Source of the DNA: Pseudomonadota bacterium
Lineage (GTDB): Bacteria > Pseudomonadota > Alphaproteobacteria > Acetobacterales > Acetobacteraceae
DNA: 64,000 bases
Assembly: GCA_021818505.1 (NCBI GenBank)
Contig: JAKADX010000011.1
Span: forward strand, 53,119-117,118
Direction of reading: 5' to 3'
The stretch's first letter is position 1; each line of letters opens with the position of its first letter. Positions 9,580 through 18,470 of this stretch are shown piece by piece. The position numbers and the translations under genes were made by a program. The notes below the pieces were generated by a model. That model searched no databases. It was not told the DNA's origin and worked only from the letters and a program-made list of their open reading frames with translations.

Positions 9580-10785
9580 CTACCGATCGTGCCGTGCGTA
9601 TTTCACGCCGACCGCGCCCAGCCACAGCAGCCCTGCCACCCCCAGTGCCGCCATCGCGTGCAGTGGCCCCAGCCGATCGCCGAGCCAGCCCGAGAGCAGC
9701 ATTCCCAGCGGCCAGCAGCCGATCGCGGTGGTCACCAGCCCCATGACTCGCGACCGTGCCGTCTCCGGCGTGTCGGCCAGCGCGATCGTCACCTGCTCAT
9801 TGGAATAGACCGCGAGCCCCAGACCGCCGACAAGAAGTAGCGCCGCTGCGGCCCAGAACCACGGCGCCGCCGCGGTCAGCGTGAGTGCGGCCAAAAACCA
9901 GGCCGAACTGCCGAGGAACACCCAGACCCGCTTCCCCGGTACCGTCAGACCGGAAGTCAGCCCCAGCCCGCCCAGCGTTGCCCCCATCGGCTCCGCCGCC
10001 GCCAGCACGCCGACCAGCGTGGCGGAGACGGCGAACACGTCGCGGCCGACCGGGGCGACCAGCGAGGTGTAGGCGAAGCCGAACAGGTTCTGCGCCACTG
10101 TGATTCCCAGCAGCGCCAGCAGCGCCGGCGAGCGGCGGACCACTGCGACCGCCTCGGCCAGATCGGTCAGCACCGAGGCCGGGGCAAGCCGGCGGCGCTG
10201 CTGCGCATGGCGCACGGGCAAGGCGAGCAGCGCGGCAGCCAGGTTGAGCATGGCCGAGGCGGTGAACGTGCCAGGCAGTCCCAAAAACTCATAGGCCGCC
10301 CCGCCGACCAGCGGCCCAAGCACGCGGCTGACCGAAGTGGTCAGGCTGTCGAGTGCGATGGCGCGGGCGGCGAGCGGTGCGGCCACGCTCTCGCCGATCA
10401 TGCGCCGGCGCACCGACAGGTCGTTGCCGAACACGAGGCCCGTCACCAGCCCCGCCGCGAACATGTGCCAGGGCAGCAGCAGCCCCGCCCAGGCCAGCAG
10501 CGCCACCACGCCTGACGCCACGCTGCTGGCCAACATCCCGATGATGATGATGACGCGCCGATCTAAGGCGTCGGCCAGCACGCCGGCCAGCGCGCCGGTG
10601 AAGATCAGCGGCAGGCTGCGCCCCGACGCTACCACCGCAACGGCGAATTGCGAGCCGGTGGCGTCCAGCGTGAACAGGGCCGCTGCCAGCACTTCCAGCC
10701 AGCGCATCGCATTGCCGATGCCGCCCACGGCCCAGAGCAGCAGGAAGTCGCGCGAGGCGAGGCCGGGCGACGGTCGCGGGTTCAT
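9580..10785 (-). CDS. MFS transporter (MFS_3/EntS-like exporter)
   Basis: A 401-residue membrane protein with about twelve hydrophobic segments. The N-terminus FLLLWAVGGIGNAMRWLEVL and the loop GALAGVLADALDRRVIIII match the EntS/MFS_3 group, usually drug or siderophore exporters; AGLVTGLVFGNDLSVRRRMIGESV is the characteristic segment between helices 4 and 5. The substrate is unknown. It sits downstream of, and on the same strand as, the ABC transporter substrate-binding gene, separated by a palindromic repeat (10811-10853), so co-transcription is uncertain. Confidence 0.82.
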   Translation of the reverse strand: MNPRPSPGLASRDFLLLWAVGGIGNAMRWLEVLAAALFTLDATGSQFAVAVVASGRSLPLIFTGALAGVLADALDRRVIIIIGMLASSVASGVVALLAWAGLLLPWHMFAAGLVTGLVFGNDLSVRRRMIGESVAAPLAARAIALDSLTTSVSRVLGPLVGGAAYEFLGLPGTFTASAMLNLAAALLALPVRHAQQRRRLAPASVLTDLAEAVAVVRRSPALLALLGITVAQNLFGFAYTSLVAPVGRDVFAVSATLVGVLAAAEPMGATLGGLGLTSGLTVPGKRVWVFLGSSAWFLAALTLTAAAPWFWAAAALLLVGGLGLAVYSNEQVTIALADTPETARSRVMGLVTTAIGCWPLGMLLSGWLGDRLGPLHAMAALGVAGLLWLGAVGVKYARHDR

Positions 10786-10810
10786 TCGCGACGCGCCCGC
10801 ACCAGGTGCT

Positions 10811-10853
10811 TCGCGCCACCCTCTCCCGCAAGCGGGAGAGGGCCGGGGAGAGG
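10811..10853 (-). repeat. Dispersed palindromic repeat, copy A
   Basis: Its core is an 11-bp perfect inverted repeat (CCCTCTCCCGC, 10819-10829, and its complement, 10832-10842) with a two-base loop. The flanks are also conserved: read on the minus strand, 41 of 43 bases match the element at 37862-37905, apart from the loop. It lies in the gap between the ABC substrate-binding gene and the MFS gene. Such REP-like elements often act as weak terminators or mRNA-stabilising hairpins. Confidence 0.75.
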
Positions 10854-10857
10854 CTTC

Positions 10858-11958
10858 TTACTTGCCCCAGATCTTGCGATAGGCGTCCTGGTAGCCGTTC
10901 TGCGGGTCATAGATGTCCTTCGGCCCGCCATCGCGCCCGATATTCGCCTTGATGAACAGATGCGGCGGCGCGACGTAGCCGCTCGGCTGCTCGCCGGCAA
11001 AGGCGCGATTCAGCTCATCGACCTCCTGCCAGCCATGCAGCCGCAGCGGCTCGGCGACCGTGCCGATCTGGTACTCGCCGGCGCGGATGCGCTGGAACGC
11101 CGGGCCCGAGCCGTCGCCGGCCGAGATCGCGTGCGGCGCGCCGTCGCCGGGAATGCCGGCGGCCTGCAGCGCCGGGGCCATGAAGTCGAAGGTCAGGTCG
11201 TTGATCGACAGCCCATAAGTCCACTTCTTCCCATAGCGTTGCAGCAGCGAGGTGGTGAGCTGCGGCATCCGGTTGGCAGCGTCGGCGAGCGGGGTGTCCT
11301 GGATGCTGAGCAGCGTGCAGGTGGTGCAGGCTTTGATGACCGCCGCCATCGCGTTCGACTTGGCGATGGCGATGGCATAGGCGCTGTCGGTGAAGATCAC
11401 GGCGCCGGCCTTGCCGTCGGAATCGGCGACCGCGTAACTCGCCGCGGCCTTGGCGACTTCCAGCGGGTCGGTCGTGATGTTGGTAAACAGGTGGTACTGC
11501 GGCATCGGCCCCGGCTTCGGCCCGGAATGCCAGCCGACAATCTTGATTCCCGCCTTGGCCGCCTGCTCGATCGCGGTCGCCTGCTCGGCGGCGTCGATCG
11601 CGTCCAGTACCAGCCCGTCGGCGTGCAGCGCGATCGCCTGGGCGATGCCTTCGGCGCGCGCGTTCACCGAACCCTGGCCGTCGATTCCACGCGTCGCCCA
11701 GCCCATGATCTTGGCGGCCTCGTCGATCCCTTCCGCGACGCCGCGCGCGCCGCCGTTGCGTTGGTCGGTGGAGACCCAGACGATCAGCTTGTGCCCGGCC
11801 GCCTTCGGCCCCGTGGTCGGGCCGGTCCACTGCGTCACCGGCGCGGTGACCTCCTTGATGTAGTCCTTGGCGTCCTGCACCGCATCGGCCCGCGCCACAC
11901 CGGCCAGCGCCAGTGCCGCCGTACCGCCCAGCAGAGCCGCCCGCATCATGTTTGGCAT
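10858..11958 (-). CDS. Sugar ABC transporter substrate-binding protein (periplasmic, RbsB-like fold)
   Basis: A 366-residue periplasmic binding protein. A signal peptide (about 1-24, ending GVARA|DAV) is followed by a type I binding fold: LIVWVSTDQRNGGARGVAEGI, ALHADGLVLDAIDAAEQA, AKAGIKIVGWHSGPKPG and the late hinge segment. ATG 11958 is preceded by GGGGGAG at good spacing. It is the third gene of an ATPase-permease-binding protein set (14570 down to 10858) and presumably delivers a sugar or related solute to that transporter. The ligand is not evident. Confidence 0.88.
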   Translation of the reverse strand: MPNMMRAALLGGTAALALAGVARADAVQDAKDYIKEVTAPVTQWTGPTTGPKAAGHKLIVWVSTDQRNGGARGVAEGIDEAAKIMGWATRGIDGQGSVNARAEGIAQAIALHADGLVLDAIDAAEQATAIEQAAKAGIKIVGWHSGPKPGPMPQYHLFTNITTDPLEVAKAAASYAVADSDGKAGAVIFTDSAYAIAIAKSNAMAAVIKACTTCTLLSIQDTPLADAANRMPQLTTSLLQRYGKKWTYGLSINDLTFDFMAPALQAAGIPGDGAPHAISAGDGSGPAFQRIRAGEYQIGTVAEPLRLHGWQEVDELNRAFAGEQPSGYVAPPHLFIKANIGRDGGPKDIYDPQNGYQDAYRKIWGK

Positions 11959-11981
11959 CGTTTGTCTCCCCCTTTGATGTT

Positions 11982-13022
11982 TCATGCCGTGGTGTCGGTG
12001 ACGCGGCGCACTGCCGAGCGGCGTCGCTGCGCATATCCGGCGATGCCGATCGCCACGATCAGCGTCGCCCCGTTGAACAGCGGCTCGACGAAGAATGCCG
12101 CGCCAAACTGCTGAATTCCGGAAATGCCGACGGCGAGGATGAGCACCCCGATCAGGGTTCCCCACACGTTCACCCGTCCCGGCTTGATCGTGGTTGAACC
12201 GAGGAACGCGCCGACCAGCGCCGGCAGCAGATATTCCAGGCCCACGCTCGCCTGCCCGATGCGCAGCTTGGAGGCGAGCAGCACGCCGGCGAAGGCGGTC
12301 AGCACGCCCGAGGCGATGAACACGCCGATGACATAGGCGCGCACCGGGATGCCGTTCAACGCCGCCGCCCTGGGATTGGCGCCGATCGCATACATGTGCC
12401 GCCCGAGCGGCAGCCGCTCGGTGATCAGCCACAGCAGGATGGCGATCCCGATGACGTAGTAGGCGCCGATCGGCAGGCCGAAGATCCAGGTGGCATTGAT
12501 GGCGATGAAGCCGCGCGCCAGCACGCCCATGATCTGCCGTCCGCCGGTGTGCCACATGGCGAAGGAATACAAAATCGTGCCGGTGCCCAGCGTGGCGATG
12601 AAGCTGTCGATCTGCGCCACCTCGACCAGCAGTCCGTTGATCACGCCGACCAGCGCGCCGGCGAGCAGGGTTGCCGCGACCGCGACCGGCCAGGAGACGC
12701 CGTAGGTCACCTGCAGCGTGATCGCGAGCAGGTGCCACAGCACGATGCCATAGCCGACGGTCAGGTCGATGCGCCCGGTGATCATCGGCAGCATCGCCGA
12801 GAGCGACAGCAGCGCGATCACCGCCTTGTCGGACAGGATCGAACGCGCGTTCAGCGCCGTCGGGAACGTGTCGGGCAGCAGCACCGAGAATAGCAGGATC
12901 AGCAGCAGCGTCAGGATCGGCAGGCCATAGACCGGCAGCAGCCGCCGGATGCGCTCGCCGGGACCGAGCTTGGCCAGTTCGCCTGCGGTGGGTTCGAGCG
13001 CGTTGGACTGGATCGACTGCAT
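11982..13022 (-). CDS. Sugar ABC transporter permease (RbsC family)
   Basis: A 346-residue inner-membrane permease with about ten hydrophobic segments. Family marks include ITGRIDLTVGYGIVLWHLLA (the GxIDLSVG-type motif), GALVGVINGLLVEVAQIDSFIATLGTGTI and the C-terminal GAFLGSTTIKPGRVNVWGTLIGVLILAVG. It starts three bases after the ATPase stop and is followed by the binding-protein gene after 23 bases, so the three are one operon. It forms the translocation pore for a ribose-type importer. Confidence 0.9.
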   Translation of the reverse strand: MQSIQSNALEPTAGELAKLGPGERIRRLLPVYGLPILTLLLILLFSVLLPDTFPTALNARSILSDKAVIALLSLSAMLPMITGRIDLTVGYGIVLWHLLAITLQVTYGVSWPVAVAATLLAGALVGVINGLLVEVAQIDSFIATLGTGTILYSFAMWHTGGRQIMGVLARGFIAINATWIFGLPIGAYYVIGIAILLWLITERLPLGRHMYAIGANPRAAALNGIPVRAYVIGVFIASGVLTAFAGVLLASKLRIGQASVGLEYLLPALVGAFLGSTTIKPGRVNVWGTLIGVLILAVGISGIQQFGAAFFVEPLFNGATLIVAIGIAGYAQRRRSAVRRVTDTTA

Positions 13023-13025
13023 GGT

Positions 13026-14570
13026 TCACCCGTGCGCGTAGGCGGCATCGGTACCGATGCTGGCGGAGGCCGCGGCCAGCAACGCGTTCACCGACAGATC
13101 GCGCGCCGCGAGCTCGGCGACCACGCGGCCACGATCGAATACCAGGGCGCGATGGCAGACATTGGCGATCTCCTCGAAGTCGGTGGACACGATCAGGATC
13201 GCCGCGCCGGCTTCCAGTGCAACATTGAACAGCCGGTAGATTTCTGCCTTGGCGCCGACATCGACGCCCGCGGTCGGGTCCTCGAAGACATAGAGCCTGC
13301 CGTGCAGGTGCAGCCAGCGGCCGACCACGACCTTCTGCTGGTTGCCGCCTGACAGCGCCTCGACCGCCATCGCCGGCTCGTTCGGGCGCAGTCCGACGCG
13401 GGCGCCGAGGTCGCGCGCCGCCGCCGTCTCCCGCCCCGGCGCCATGTAGGCGAAACGCGACAGGCCGGCAGCGGTGGGATTGATGAACATGTTCTCCCGC
13501 ACCGACAGGGTCGGCACGATCGAGCCGGCGGTGCGGTCGCCCCAGACCAGGTTGATGCCGGCCGCCATCGCCTGCTGCGGCGAGGTGGGCGCGATGGCCT
13601 GCCCGTCGAGGCGCATCTGCCCGGCCGTCAGCGGCACTAGCCCGAACAGCGCGCGCCCGACCAGTTCCTGCCCGGCGCCACGCAGCCCGACCAGGCCCAC
13701 CACCTCACCGGCATGGACCTCGCAGTCGATCGGCCCGACCCAATCGATCGCAAGATTTTCCAGCGTCAGCCTTGCCGCGCCGTGGCGTTCGACGGCGCGG
13801 CGGAACACCTGGCCCGGTTCGCGGCCGACGATCAGGCGGATCGCCTCCTCCGGCGTCGCCTCCGCCACCGGGCGGTCGCCGACCACGCGGCCGTCGCGCA
13901 GCACCACCATGCGGTCGGCGATCTCGAACACCTCATCGAGCCGGTGCGAGACATAGAGCATCGACACGCCGCCCGCCTTCAGCCGGCGCAGGCTGGCGAA
14001 CAGCCGCACTACCTCATCGGCGGGCAGACTGGCCGTGGGTTCGTCGAGCACCAGCAGCTCGGCATCTGCGGCGAGCGCGCGGCTGATTGCGACCAGCGAT
14101 TTCTCGGTGCGGCTGAGCGACTGCACGCGGGCATCGGGGTCGATATCCGCCCCCAGGACATCGAGCGCCCGCGCCGCCCGCGCCCGCGCCGCCGACCAGT
14201 CCACCAGCCCCATCCGGCGCGGATAGCCGAGTGCCAGACAGGTGTTCTCGGCCACCGTCATCCACTCGATCAGGCCGAGGTCCTGGTGGATGAAGGCGAT
14301 CGGCAGGCGGCGCAGCGCGGCGGTGGCGTCCTGTCCGTTGTACTGCACGCTGCCCGCATCGAGTGCGTGCACGCCGGCCAGCGCCTTGATCAGCGTCGAT
14401 TTCCCCGCGCCGTTCTCGCCGAGCAGCGCCACGATCTCGCCGCGCCCGACCGCCATGCTCACGTCGTTCAACGCGCGCGTGCCGCCGAACTGCTTGGACA
14501 CACCCATAACCGCCAGCAACGGCGGTGCATCGGCCCCGGTCGGGACGGCGGCTCTGGCGGTGACGGCCAC
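13026..14570 (-). CDS. Sugar ABC transporter ATP-binding protein (double-cassette, RbsA-like)
   Basis: About 514 residues with two ABC cassettes. The first has Walker A GENGAGKST (51-59), a degenerate signature SLSRTEK and Walker B LLVLDEPTASLP. The second has a degenerate Walker A (GLRGAGQ) but an intact signature LSGGNQQKVVVGRW; this asymmetry is typical of RbsA/MglA proteins. The start is taken as GTG 14570, with GGGGAG ten bases upstream; the frame stays open further but the extra residues are Arg-rich and family-unlike. It lies 85 bases after the SMP-30 gene on the same strand. Confidence 0.87.
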   Translation of the reverse strand: MAVTARAAVPTGADAPPLLAVMGVSKQFGGTRALNDVSMAVGRGEIVALLGENGAGKSTLIKALAGVHALDAGSVQYNGQDATAALRRLPIAFIHQDLGLIEWMTVAENTCLALGYPRRMGLVDWSAARARAARALDVLGADIDPDARVQSLSRTEKSLVAISRALAADAELLVLDEPTASLPADEVVRLFASLRRLKAGGVSMLYVSHRLDEVFEIADRMVVLRDGRVVGDRPVAEATPEEAIRLIVGREPGQVFRRAVERHGAARLTLENLAIDWVGPIDCEVHAGEVVGLVGLRGAGQELVGRALFGLVPLTAGQMRLDGQAIAPTSPQQAMAAGINLVWGDRTAGSIVPTLSVRENMFINPTAAGLSRFAYMAPGRETAAARDLGARVGLRPNEPAMAVEALSGGNQQKVVVGRWLHLHGRLYVFEDPTAGVDVGAKAEIYRLFNVALEAGAAILIVSTDFEEIANVCHRALVFDRGRVVAELAARDLSVNALLAAASASIGTDAAYAHG

Positions 14571-14655
14571 GCGGCGGTTTCTCCCCGTGCGCCGGCTTCT
14601 GCGGCCGACGCGATCAGGGAAGCCTAGCCGGCCGCGCGGCGCAACCGCAATCGCC

Positions 14656-15573
14656 TCAGCAGTATTTCGTTCCCTGCGTATTGAGGAACAGCGAGTAGAG
14701 CGACGTCTGGCCGCAGATGTAGAGCCGGTTGCGCTTGATGCCGCCGAAGGTGACGTTGCCGACGATCTCCGGCACCGGGATCTTGCCGAGCAGCGTGCCG
14801 TCGGGGTGGTAGCATTCCACCCCCGCGCCGGTGGAGGTCCAGACATTGCCGTGGATGTCCACCCGGAAGCCGTCGAACAGCCCGGCATGGCAGGTCGCGA
14901 AATGCCGCCCCTCGGCAACGCTGCGCCCGTCGGCGTTGACGCGGAAGACGCGGATCACGGAGGCGAAGGACGGATCGTGCGTGGTGCCGGTGTCGGCGAC
15001 ATACAGCAGGCTCTCATCGGGGGAGAAGGCGATGCCGTTGGGCATCCGCATATCCGTGATCACCGGCACCGGATCGCCGCCGGCGGGGTCGATACGATAG
15101 ACATAGCAGCCATCCTGCTCGCGCGGGAGCTGGTCGCCCTCATATTCGCTGTCGATGCCGTAGCTCGGGTCGGAGAACCAGACCGACCCGTCGGATTTTA
15201 CCACGACATCATTGGGCGAATTGAGCCGCTTGCCACGGTGCCGCTCGGCCAGGATGGTGCGGCTGCCGTCGAACTCGGTGCGGCTGACGACACGGCCGCG
15301 ATGCTCGCAGGAGATCAGACGGCCCTGCCGGTCGAGCGTGTGCCCGTTCTCGTTGAAGCAGGGCGTGCGGAACACCGCGACAGTGTTGCTGCACTCATCG
15401 AAGCGCAGCAGCCGGTCGTTGGGGATGTCGGAGACGATCAGATAGCGCCCGGCCGGGAAATACGCCGGCCCCTCCATCCAGCGCGCGCCGGTCCACAGCT
15501 TCTCCAGCTTGGTGTGGCCGAAGATCAGCGCGTTGAAGCGCGGGTCGAGCACGACATGCGGGTTCTCGCTCAT
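14656..15573 (-). CDS. SMP-30/gluconolactonase family protein
   Basis: A 305-residue six-bladed propeller protein with no signal peptide. The divalent-metal ligands of the family can be placed: Glu in ARWMEGPAYFP, Asn in GKRLNSPNDVVVKSDG, and Asp in SLLYVADTGTTHD. Such enzymes hydrolyse aldonolactones. GGAGG lies eight bases before ATG 15573. It heads the minus-strand ABC transporter operon and is divergent from the Rieske/PQQ/molybdenum cluster, so a role in processing a lactone produced by sugar oxidation is a reasonable inference but not shown. Confidence 0.85.
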   Translation of the reverse strand: MSENPHVVLDPRFNALIFGHTKLEKLWTGARWMEGPAYFPAGRYLIVSDIPNDRLLRFDECSNTVAVFRTPCFNENGHTLDRQGRLISCEHRGRVVSRTEFDGSRTILAERHRGKRLNSPNDVVVKSDGSVWFSDPSYGIDSEYEGDQLPREQDGCYVYRIDPAGGDPVPVITDMRMPNGIAFSPDESLLYVADTGTTHDPSFASVIRVFRVNADGRSVAEGRHFATCHAGLFDGFRVDIHGNVWTSTGAGVECYHPDGTLLGKIPVPEIVGNVTFGGIKRNRLYICGQTSLYSLFLNTQGTKYC

Positions 15574-16044
15574 GGCCGGTATCCTCCCTTTCGTCGCCGA
15601 GCATAGCCGATCAGCCGCGCATTGACAGCGGCAGGCTGGGTGGCGCCACGCGATCGCGGCGCTCGGTGACCGGAAGTGTCCGCGCCCTTTCCTCGAATGG
15701 TTGGCGCCCGCGCGTCGTGCGCATCGCCCTTGCGCGCCGTTCGCGGTTCGGGCGCCGACTCCATCCCTCCTCCCGCGAACAATTCTGCGCCGCACCGAGT
15801 TTCCTGGCGATCGCGATGCGATAATGCTCGCACCGAACCGGCCACGGCTGTATCCGTCATTATCATACATGTTATCGAAATAGGTCGGCCGCCGCCCTCG
15901 ATAGCCCGACGATCGCGAGTCCGCCGCGCCGGTTTGCTCACGCAGTCGTGTGCCAATATCAGGCGGTTTCAGCCGAGCCCCGTCAGGAACGCATTGCGCT
16001 CGACTCACCGGGACATTAACGTCTTGTTGGGAGGAACAGTCCGC
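15574..16044. other. Divergent intergenic region, 471 bp
   Basis: No convincing gene is seen between the SMP-30 gene (minus) and the Rieske gene (plus). The centre is unusually AT-rich for this genome (15858-15885). It contains two 7-bp inverted arms, GATAATG at 15820-15826 and CATTATC at 15858-15864, followed by CATACATGTTATCG. This is the most likely place for the divergent promoters and an operator controlling the oxidation cluster. Confidence 0.5.
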
Positions 16045-16623
16045 ATGGCGCAATGCAGCAGGCCCTGCCTGCGCGGGGTTGGCCGGCGTGGCGTGCTGGC
16101 CACGGGGCTGGTTGTGGCACCGGCGCTATTACGTCCGGCGTTCGCGGACGATCCGGCGGCGCTGCCGCCGCAGCCGGGCGATCGGTTTGCGCATTTGACG
16201 GGGCCACGCAAAGGCCAGGTGGTCGCGGACGGTGATCTGCCGCTCGGCGGCCCGCAGGTGCAGGCCTATCCCATCGATATCAAGAGCGGTCTGGTACGCG
16301 ACCAGTCGCGGCTCAATCTGGTGATCCTTGCGCGGTTTGATCCGGCCACGCTCAGCGCCGAGACACGCGCGCGCGCCGCCGATGGCGTCGTCGCCTATTC
16401 CGGTGTGTGCACGCATCAGGGCTGCGCGGTGAATATGTGGGTGACCAGTAAGTCCGCGCTCTATTGCTCGTGCCACGGATCGACATACGACCCGAGGGAT
16501 GGTGCGGCCGTGATCGCCGGGCCGGCGCCCCGGTCGTTGCCCAGCCTCGCCCTGGCGACGGCGGACGAGGCGCCGTTCGTGACCGGCGGATTTTCCGGCC
16601 ATGTCGGGCCGACGCAGCAGTGA
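16045..16623 (+). CDS. Periplasmic Rieske [2Fe-2S] protein with Tat signal
   Basis: A 192-residue protein. The N-terminus has a twin-arginine signal (GRRGVLATGLVVAPALL) ending near residue 34, so it is exported folded. The Rieske ligands are Cys122 and His124 in CTHQGC and Cys143 and His144 in CSCHGS; Cys127 and Cys141 can form the stabilising disulfide, as in bc1-type and arsenite-oxidase-type Rieske proteins. GGAGG is ten bases before the ATG. It begins a same-strand cluster with a PQQ dehydrogenase and a molybdenum hydroxylase, so an electron-transfer role for one of them is likely. Confidence 0.88.
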   Translation: MAQCSRPCLRGVGRRGVLATGLVVAPALLRPAFADDPAALPPQPGDRFAHLTGPRKGQVVADGDLPLGGPQVQAYPIDIKSGLVRDQSRLNLVILARFDPATLSAETRARAADGVVAYSGVCTHQGCAVNMWVTSKSALYCSCHGSTYDPRDGAAVIAGPAPRSLPSLALATADEAPFVTGGFSGHVGPTQQ

Positions 16624-16708
16624 ACGGACGCGAGGCCTCAGTGGCGACGTGAAGAACCGACCCTGCGTCGGGGGCTTTCCCAGGAAACGTCCATCGAGGG
16701 AAGAAAAC

Positions 16709-18430
16709 ATGACGAAGCGACTGACCGGGATATCCTTGGCGGCGGTGCTGATCGTCGGCGCCGTTCGCGCTGCCCTCGCAGCATCCGATTATACGCCGGT
16801 GACGGATGAGCGGCTCGCCAATCCGGAGCCGCAGAACTGGCTAATGACCCGCGGCAGCTACAAGGGCTGGAGCTACAGCCCGCTGGATCAGATCAACTCC
16901 GGCAATGTCAAGGGTCTCGTGCCGGTCTGGGCGGTCTCGACCGGAGTTGACTCCGGGCACGAAGCACCGCCCATCGTCAATAACGGCGTGATGTTCGTCG
17001 CCACACCCTACAGCCAGGTGATGGCGCTGAACGCGGCGACCGGCGATCTGCTCTGGCGCTATCGGCGCAAGCTGCCGGAGGGGTTCAGCGCGCTGCACAA
17101 CACCAGCCGCGGCGTCGCGCTGTACGGCGACAAGGTGTATCTGCCCGGCCTCGACGCCGTGCTGGTGGCGCTCGATGCGCGGACCGGCAACGTGGCGTGG
17201 GAAGCCAAGGTCGAAGACTGGAAGCAGGGCTATTACATGACGATGGCCCCGCTGATCGTGAAGGGCAAGGTGCTGGTCGGCGTCTCCGGCGGCGAGTTCG
17301 GTGTGCGAGGCTTTATCGAGGCGTTCGATGCCGAGACCGGCAAATCGGTCTGGAAGACGTACACCATCCCGGCCCCCGGCGAGCCGGGCAGCGAGACTTG
17401 GCAGAAGCCCGACACCTGGAAGACCGGCGGCGGCGCGGCGTGGATGACCGGCAACTACGATCCGGATGCCAACATCGTCTATTGGGGTGTCGGCAACGGC
17501 TCGCCCTGGTTCGGCGACCAGCGGCCCGGCGACAACCTTTACACTTCATCGACGCTCGCGCTCGACGGCGATACCGGCAAGATCAAGGGTCATTTCCAGT
17601 ACCACCAGAACGAATCGTGGGACTGGGACGCGATGAACGCGCCGATGCTGGTGGACTTCGCGAAGGATGGCGGCACCGTCAAGGGCCTGCTGTCGCCGCA
17701 GCGCAGCGGCTACCTCTATTGGCTGCAGCGCGACAACGATGGCGGCATCTCATACATCAATGCGGAACGCTATGTGCCGCAGAACGTGTTCAAGGAGATC
17801 GACAAGAACGGTCGTCCGGTTGTCGATATGGACCACAAGCCGGGCACCGGCAGGGTCGCGCAGTTCTGCCCCGGGCTGTGGGGCGGAAAGGACTGGCCGT
17901 ACGAAGCCTACAGCCCGAAGACTGGCATGGTTTATATCCCGGCGAACGAGAATCACTGCAACAAGTTCGAGGGCAAGGTCGAGGAGCGGGTTCCGGGTCA
18001 GTGGTGGACCGGTGTTGCGATCCCGGACTTCCATTTCTCGGTTGACACCAAGGCCGGCTTTTACGGCGAAATCAAGACCTACGATGTGAATACCGGCAAG
18101 CCCGGCTGGCGGCAGCTCTATTCCAAGTCGATGATGTGGGGATCGCTGCTGACGACCGGCGGCAACCTGGTGTTCGGCGGCGGCACGAACGACCGTGAAT
18201 TCCGTGCCTATGACGCCTCGACCGGCGAGGAGCTGTGGCACTTCCGCACGAATTCAGGGATCCAGGCGCCACCTTCGACCTTCGAGGTCAACGGCGTGCA
18301 GTATGTCGCGGTCGCATCCGGGTATGGCGTCGATCCGGCCTTCCAGCAACAACTGCTGGGGGATCTGCTCGGCTGGCAGAAAGACGTTCCGCAAGGCGGA
18401 GTCGTCTGGGTGTTCGCCGTCGGCAAGTAA
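16709..18430 (+). CDS. PQQ-dependent alcohol/methanol-type dehydrogenase
   Basis: A 573-residue periplasmic quinoprotein: Sec signal peptide (about 1-24, AALA|ASD) and an eight-bladed propeller with GNGSPWFGDQRPGDNLYTSS and FCPGLWGGKDWPYEAYSP, as in methanol/ethanol dehydrogenases. It has no cytochrome domain. The catalytic Asp305 is followed by Asp307 (ESWDWDAMN), the Asp pair found in lanthanide-dependent XoxF-type enzymes rather than the Ala/Ser/Thr of calcium types. The usual adjacent Cys-Cys before NRGVA is absent (LHNTSRGVALYGDKVYL). ATG 16709 follows AGGGAAG at good spacing. Substrate unknown. Confidence 0.9.
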   Translation: MTKRLTGISLAAVLIVGAVRAALAASDYTPVTDERLANPEPQNWLMTRGSYKGWSYSPLDQINSGNVKGLVPVWAVSTGVDSGHEAPPIVNNGVMFVATPYSQVMALNAATGDLLWRYRRKLPEGFSALHNTSRGVALYGDKVYLPGLDAVLVALDARTGNVAWEAKVEDWKQGYYMTMAPLIVKGKVLVGVSGGEFGVRGFIEAFDAETGKSVWKTYTIPAPGEPGSETWQKPDTWKTGGGAAWMTGNYDPDANIVYWGVGNGSPWFGDQRPGDNLYTSSTLALDGDTGKIKGHFQYHQNESWDWDAMNAPMLVDFAKDGGTVKGLLSPQRSGYLYWLQRDNDGGISYINAERYVPQNVFKEIDKNGRPVVDMDHKPGTGRVAQFCPGLWGGKDWPYEAYSPKTGMVYIPANENHCNKFEGKVEERVPGQWWTGVAIPDFHFSVDTKAGFYGEIKTYDVNTGKPGWRQLYSKSMMWGSLLTTGGNLVFGGGTNDREFRAYDASTGEELWHFRTNSGIQAPPSTFEVNGVQYVAVASGYGVDPAFQQQLLGDLLGWQKDVPQGGVVWVFAVGK

Positions 18431-18444
18431 CCTTGTGCGTGATC

Positions 18445-18470
18445 GCCGGTCGCCCATATGGGCGGCCGGC
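18445..18470 (+). terminator. Intercistronic hairpin after the PQQ dehydrogenase
   Basis: GCCGGTCGCCC (18445-18455) and GGGCGGCCGGC (18460-18470) pair with one G-U wobble around an ATAT loop. There is no T run; the next gene's GGAGG follows at once. It is more likely an mRNA-processing or stabilising hairpin than a full terminator. Confidence 0.5.

Noticed and set aside
10858..13029. A single 723-codon frame covering the binding protein and the permease region
   Set aside because: Its N-terminal part is Arg-rich out-of-frame sequence of the permease; the real protein starts at 11958 with a signal peptide.
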